From positions 1-59,905 of the forward strand of contig JAOAKB010000008.1 in NCBI GenBank assembly GCA_026413865.1: a stretch of DNA of 59,905 nucleotides, read 5' to 3'. The notes under the pieces were generated by a model, which saw only the letters and a program-made list of their open reading frames with translations, was not told where the DNA came from and ran no database searches. Source of the DNA: Nitrososphaeria archaeon. Its GTDB lineage: Archaea; Thermoproteota; Nitrososphaeria; JACIWG01. The translations under genes were made by a program, and so were the position numbers. Numbering within the stretch: position 1 is the first letter of the stretch; each line of letters starts with the position of its first letter. Shown here piece by piece: positions 59,199 through 59,905 of this stretch.

Positions 59199-59905
59199 TT
59201 ACTCCACCGCCCCCTCCTTCACTTTCAATATACGCCAAATAAGTAATTGAGCCATTAAATTTATAGTTAAAGCTAAACCAAATAAAATTAATCCTACACC
59301 TACAAGAGCGTTGGGGTGAAGTGAAGTTGGATCAGCTTCATTGAATTCGTTCGCGATTAATGATGCCATTGTTTGTCCCGCTTTAAATAATGATGTTGGT
59401 ATTGCTGATGGCCCTATTGCATTTCCTATAACCATTGTTACTGCCATTGTTTCGCCAACCGCCCTTCCTAGCCCTAAAATTGTTGCTCCAATTATGCCTG
59501 ATTTTGCGTAGCTTAAAACTCCTACTCTTATAACTTCCCATTTTGTTGCACCCAAACTATAAGCTGCTTCTCTTTGAGAATTCGGGACCGCCATTATAAC
59601 TTCTCTTGAAACTGATGATACCGTAGGTATTATCATAATCGCTAATATTAATCCTGCTGTAAGTATGTCTAATCCAAATGGTTCTCCTTGAAATATAGGT
59701 AGAAATCCAAGATATTTGGACAAGGGTAACTCTATAAAATCTCTAACCCAAAATCTGAATATGAACAGTCCCCAGAGACCATATATTACACTTGGTACAG
59801 CAGCCAATAGTTCAATAATATATGATAAGGTTGTTCTTATAAAGTTTGGTGCCATTTCTGAAAGATATATTGCAATGCCTAAACTTATTGGAACTCCCAC
59901 TATAA
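59199..59905 (-). CDS. pstC: Phosphate ABC transporter permease PstC (5' end outside window)
   Basis: The C-terminal ~235 residues of PstC. The frame stays open to the right edge, and the visible start GVPISLGIAIYLSEMAP is mid-protein in other PstC. Landmarks: ELLAAVPSVIYGLWGLF, MIIPTVSSVSREVIMAVPNS, QREAAYSLGATKWEVIRVGV (EAA loop) and GRAVGETMAVTMVIGNA. The missing N-terminus and probably the phosphate-binding protein PstS lie beyond the window. Confidence 0.93.
   Translation of the reverse strand, partial: IVGVPISLGIAIYLSEMAPNFIRTTLSYIIELLAAVPSVIYGLWGLFIFRFWVRDFIELPLSKYLGFLPIFQGEPFGLDILTAGLILAIMIIPTVSSVSREVIMAVPNSQREAAYSLGATKWEVIRVGVLSYAKSGIIGATILGLGRAVGETMAVTMVIGNAIGPSAIPTSLFKAGQTMASLIANEFNEADPTSLHPNALVGVGLILFGLALTINLMAQLLIWRILKVKEGAVE

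Overview
This window is AT-rich archaeal DNA. The information-processing genes are archaeal: aIF2-beta, aIF1A, Rio1 kinase, a Dim2/Pno1 KH protein, topoisomerase VI A and B, TruD, a CDKAL1-type methylthiotransferase and a PAC2 protein. It also carries a complete archaellum motor cluster, a split two-subunit glycine dehydrogenase and many TTG starts. TATA boxes about 25-30 nt upstream of start codons suggest many leaderless transcripts. The gene set fits a peptide- and sugar-acid-using, probably thermophilic archaeon of the TACK (Thermoproteota-like) grade. I cannot place it more precisely from sequence alone. No rRNA, tRNA, CRISPR array, insertion sequence or integrase was found.

Layout. Positions 1-4.1 kb hold the end of an unknown gene, a gene-free stretch with several hairpins, TruD, a Yip1-like membrane protein with an inserted beta-rich ectodomain, and an Mrp/NBP35 ATPase. 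Positions 4.3-14.7 kb (minus strand) are an archaellum locus: archaellin, two membrane or exported proteins of unknown role, a FlaC/D/E-like coiled-coil protein, FlaG-like, FlaF-like, FlaH, FlaI and FlaJ. The same run continues with a 793-residue Ig-like surface protein and a membrane-anchored winged-helix protein. Divergent from archaellin is a tandem winged-helix regulator with two C-terminal membrane helices (ArnR-like architecture), followed tail to tail by a four-PAS membrane histidine kinase.

Positions 18.1-23.7 kb hold a decayed PAC2 gene copy, intact PAC2 plus a small Hsp20 gene, a 527-base intergenic stretch with hairpins and palindromes, a surface protein, a third membrane-bound winged-helix regulator and a nitroreductase. 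Positions 23.7-28.7 kb (minus) are a translation/topoisomerase operon. Positions 28.8-33.6 kb (plus) carry MTA phosphorylase, an MTA/SAH deaminase-type amidohydrolase, MetRS, a free MetRS-beta and a PHP phosphoesterase. A divergent tubulin/FtsZ-superfamily protein, a tRNA methylthiotransferase and the glycine dehydrogenase subunits follow on the minus strand to 38.8 kb.

Positions 38.9-41.3 kb hold a type I membrane protein, a ferredoxin and an orphan hydrogenase-maturation-type protease. Positions 41.3-54.9 kb look like an accessory catabolic region: an enolase-superfamily dehydratase, an HpcH/HpaI aldolase, three DapA/NAL-family lyases, a complete Dpp/Opp-type ABC importer, a D-aminoacylase and an acetamidase/formamidase. 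The window ends with two unknown genes, an Fe/Mn superoxide dismutase and a phosphate operon (PstC partial, PstA, PstB, PhoU).

The items most worth a second look are the FtsZ-like protein with altered nucleotide and T7-loop motifs, the archaellum accessory genes with three membrane-bound winged-helix proteins nearby, the Yip1/ectodomain fusion, the PAC2 pseudogene and the two structured intergenic regions.
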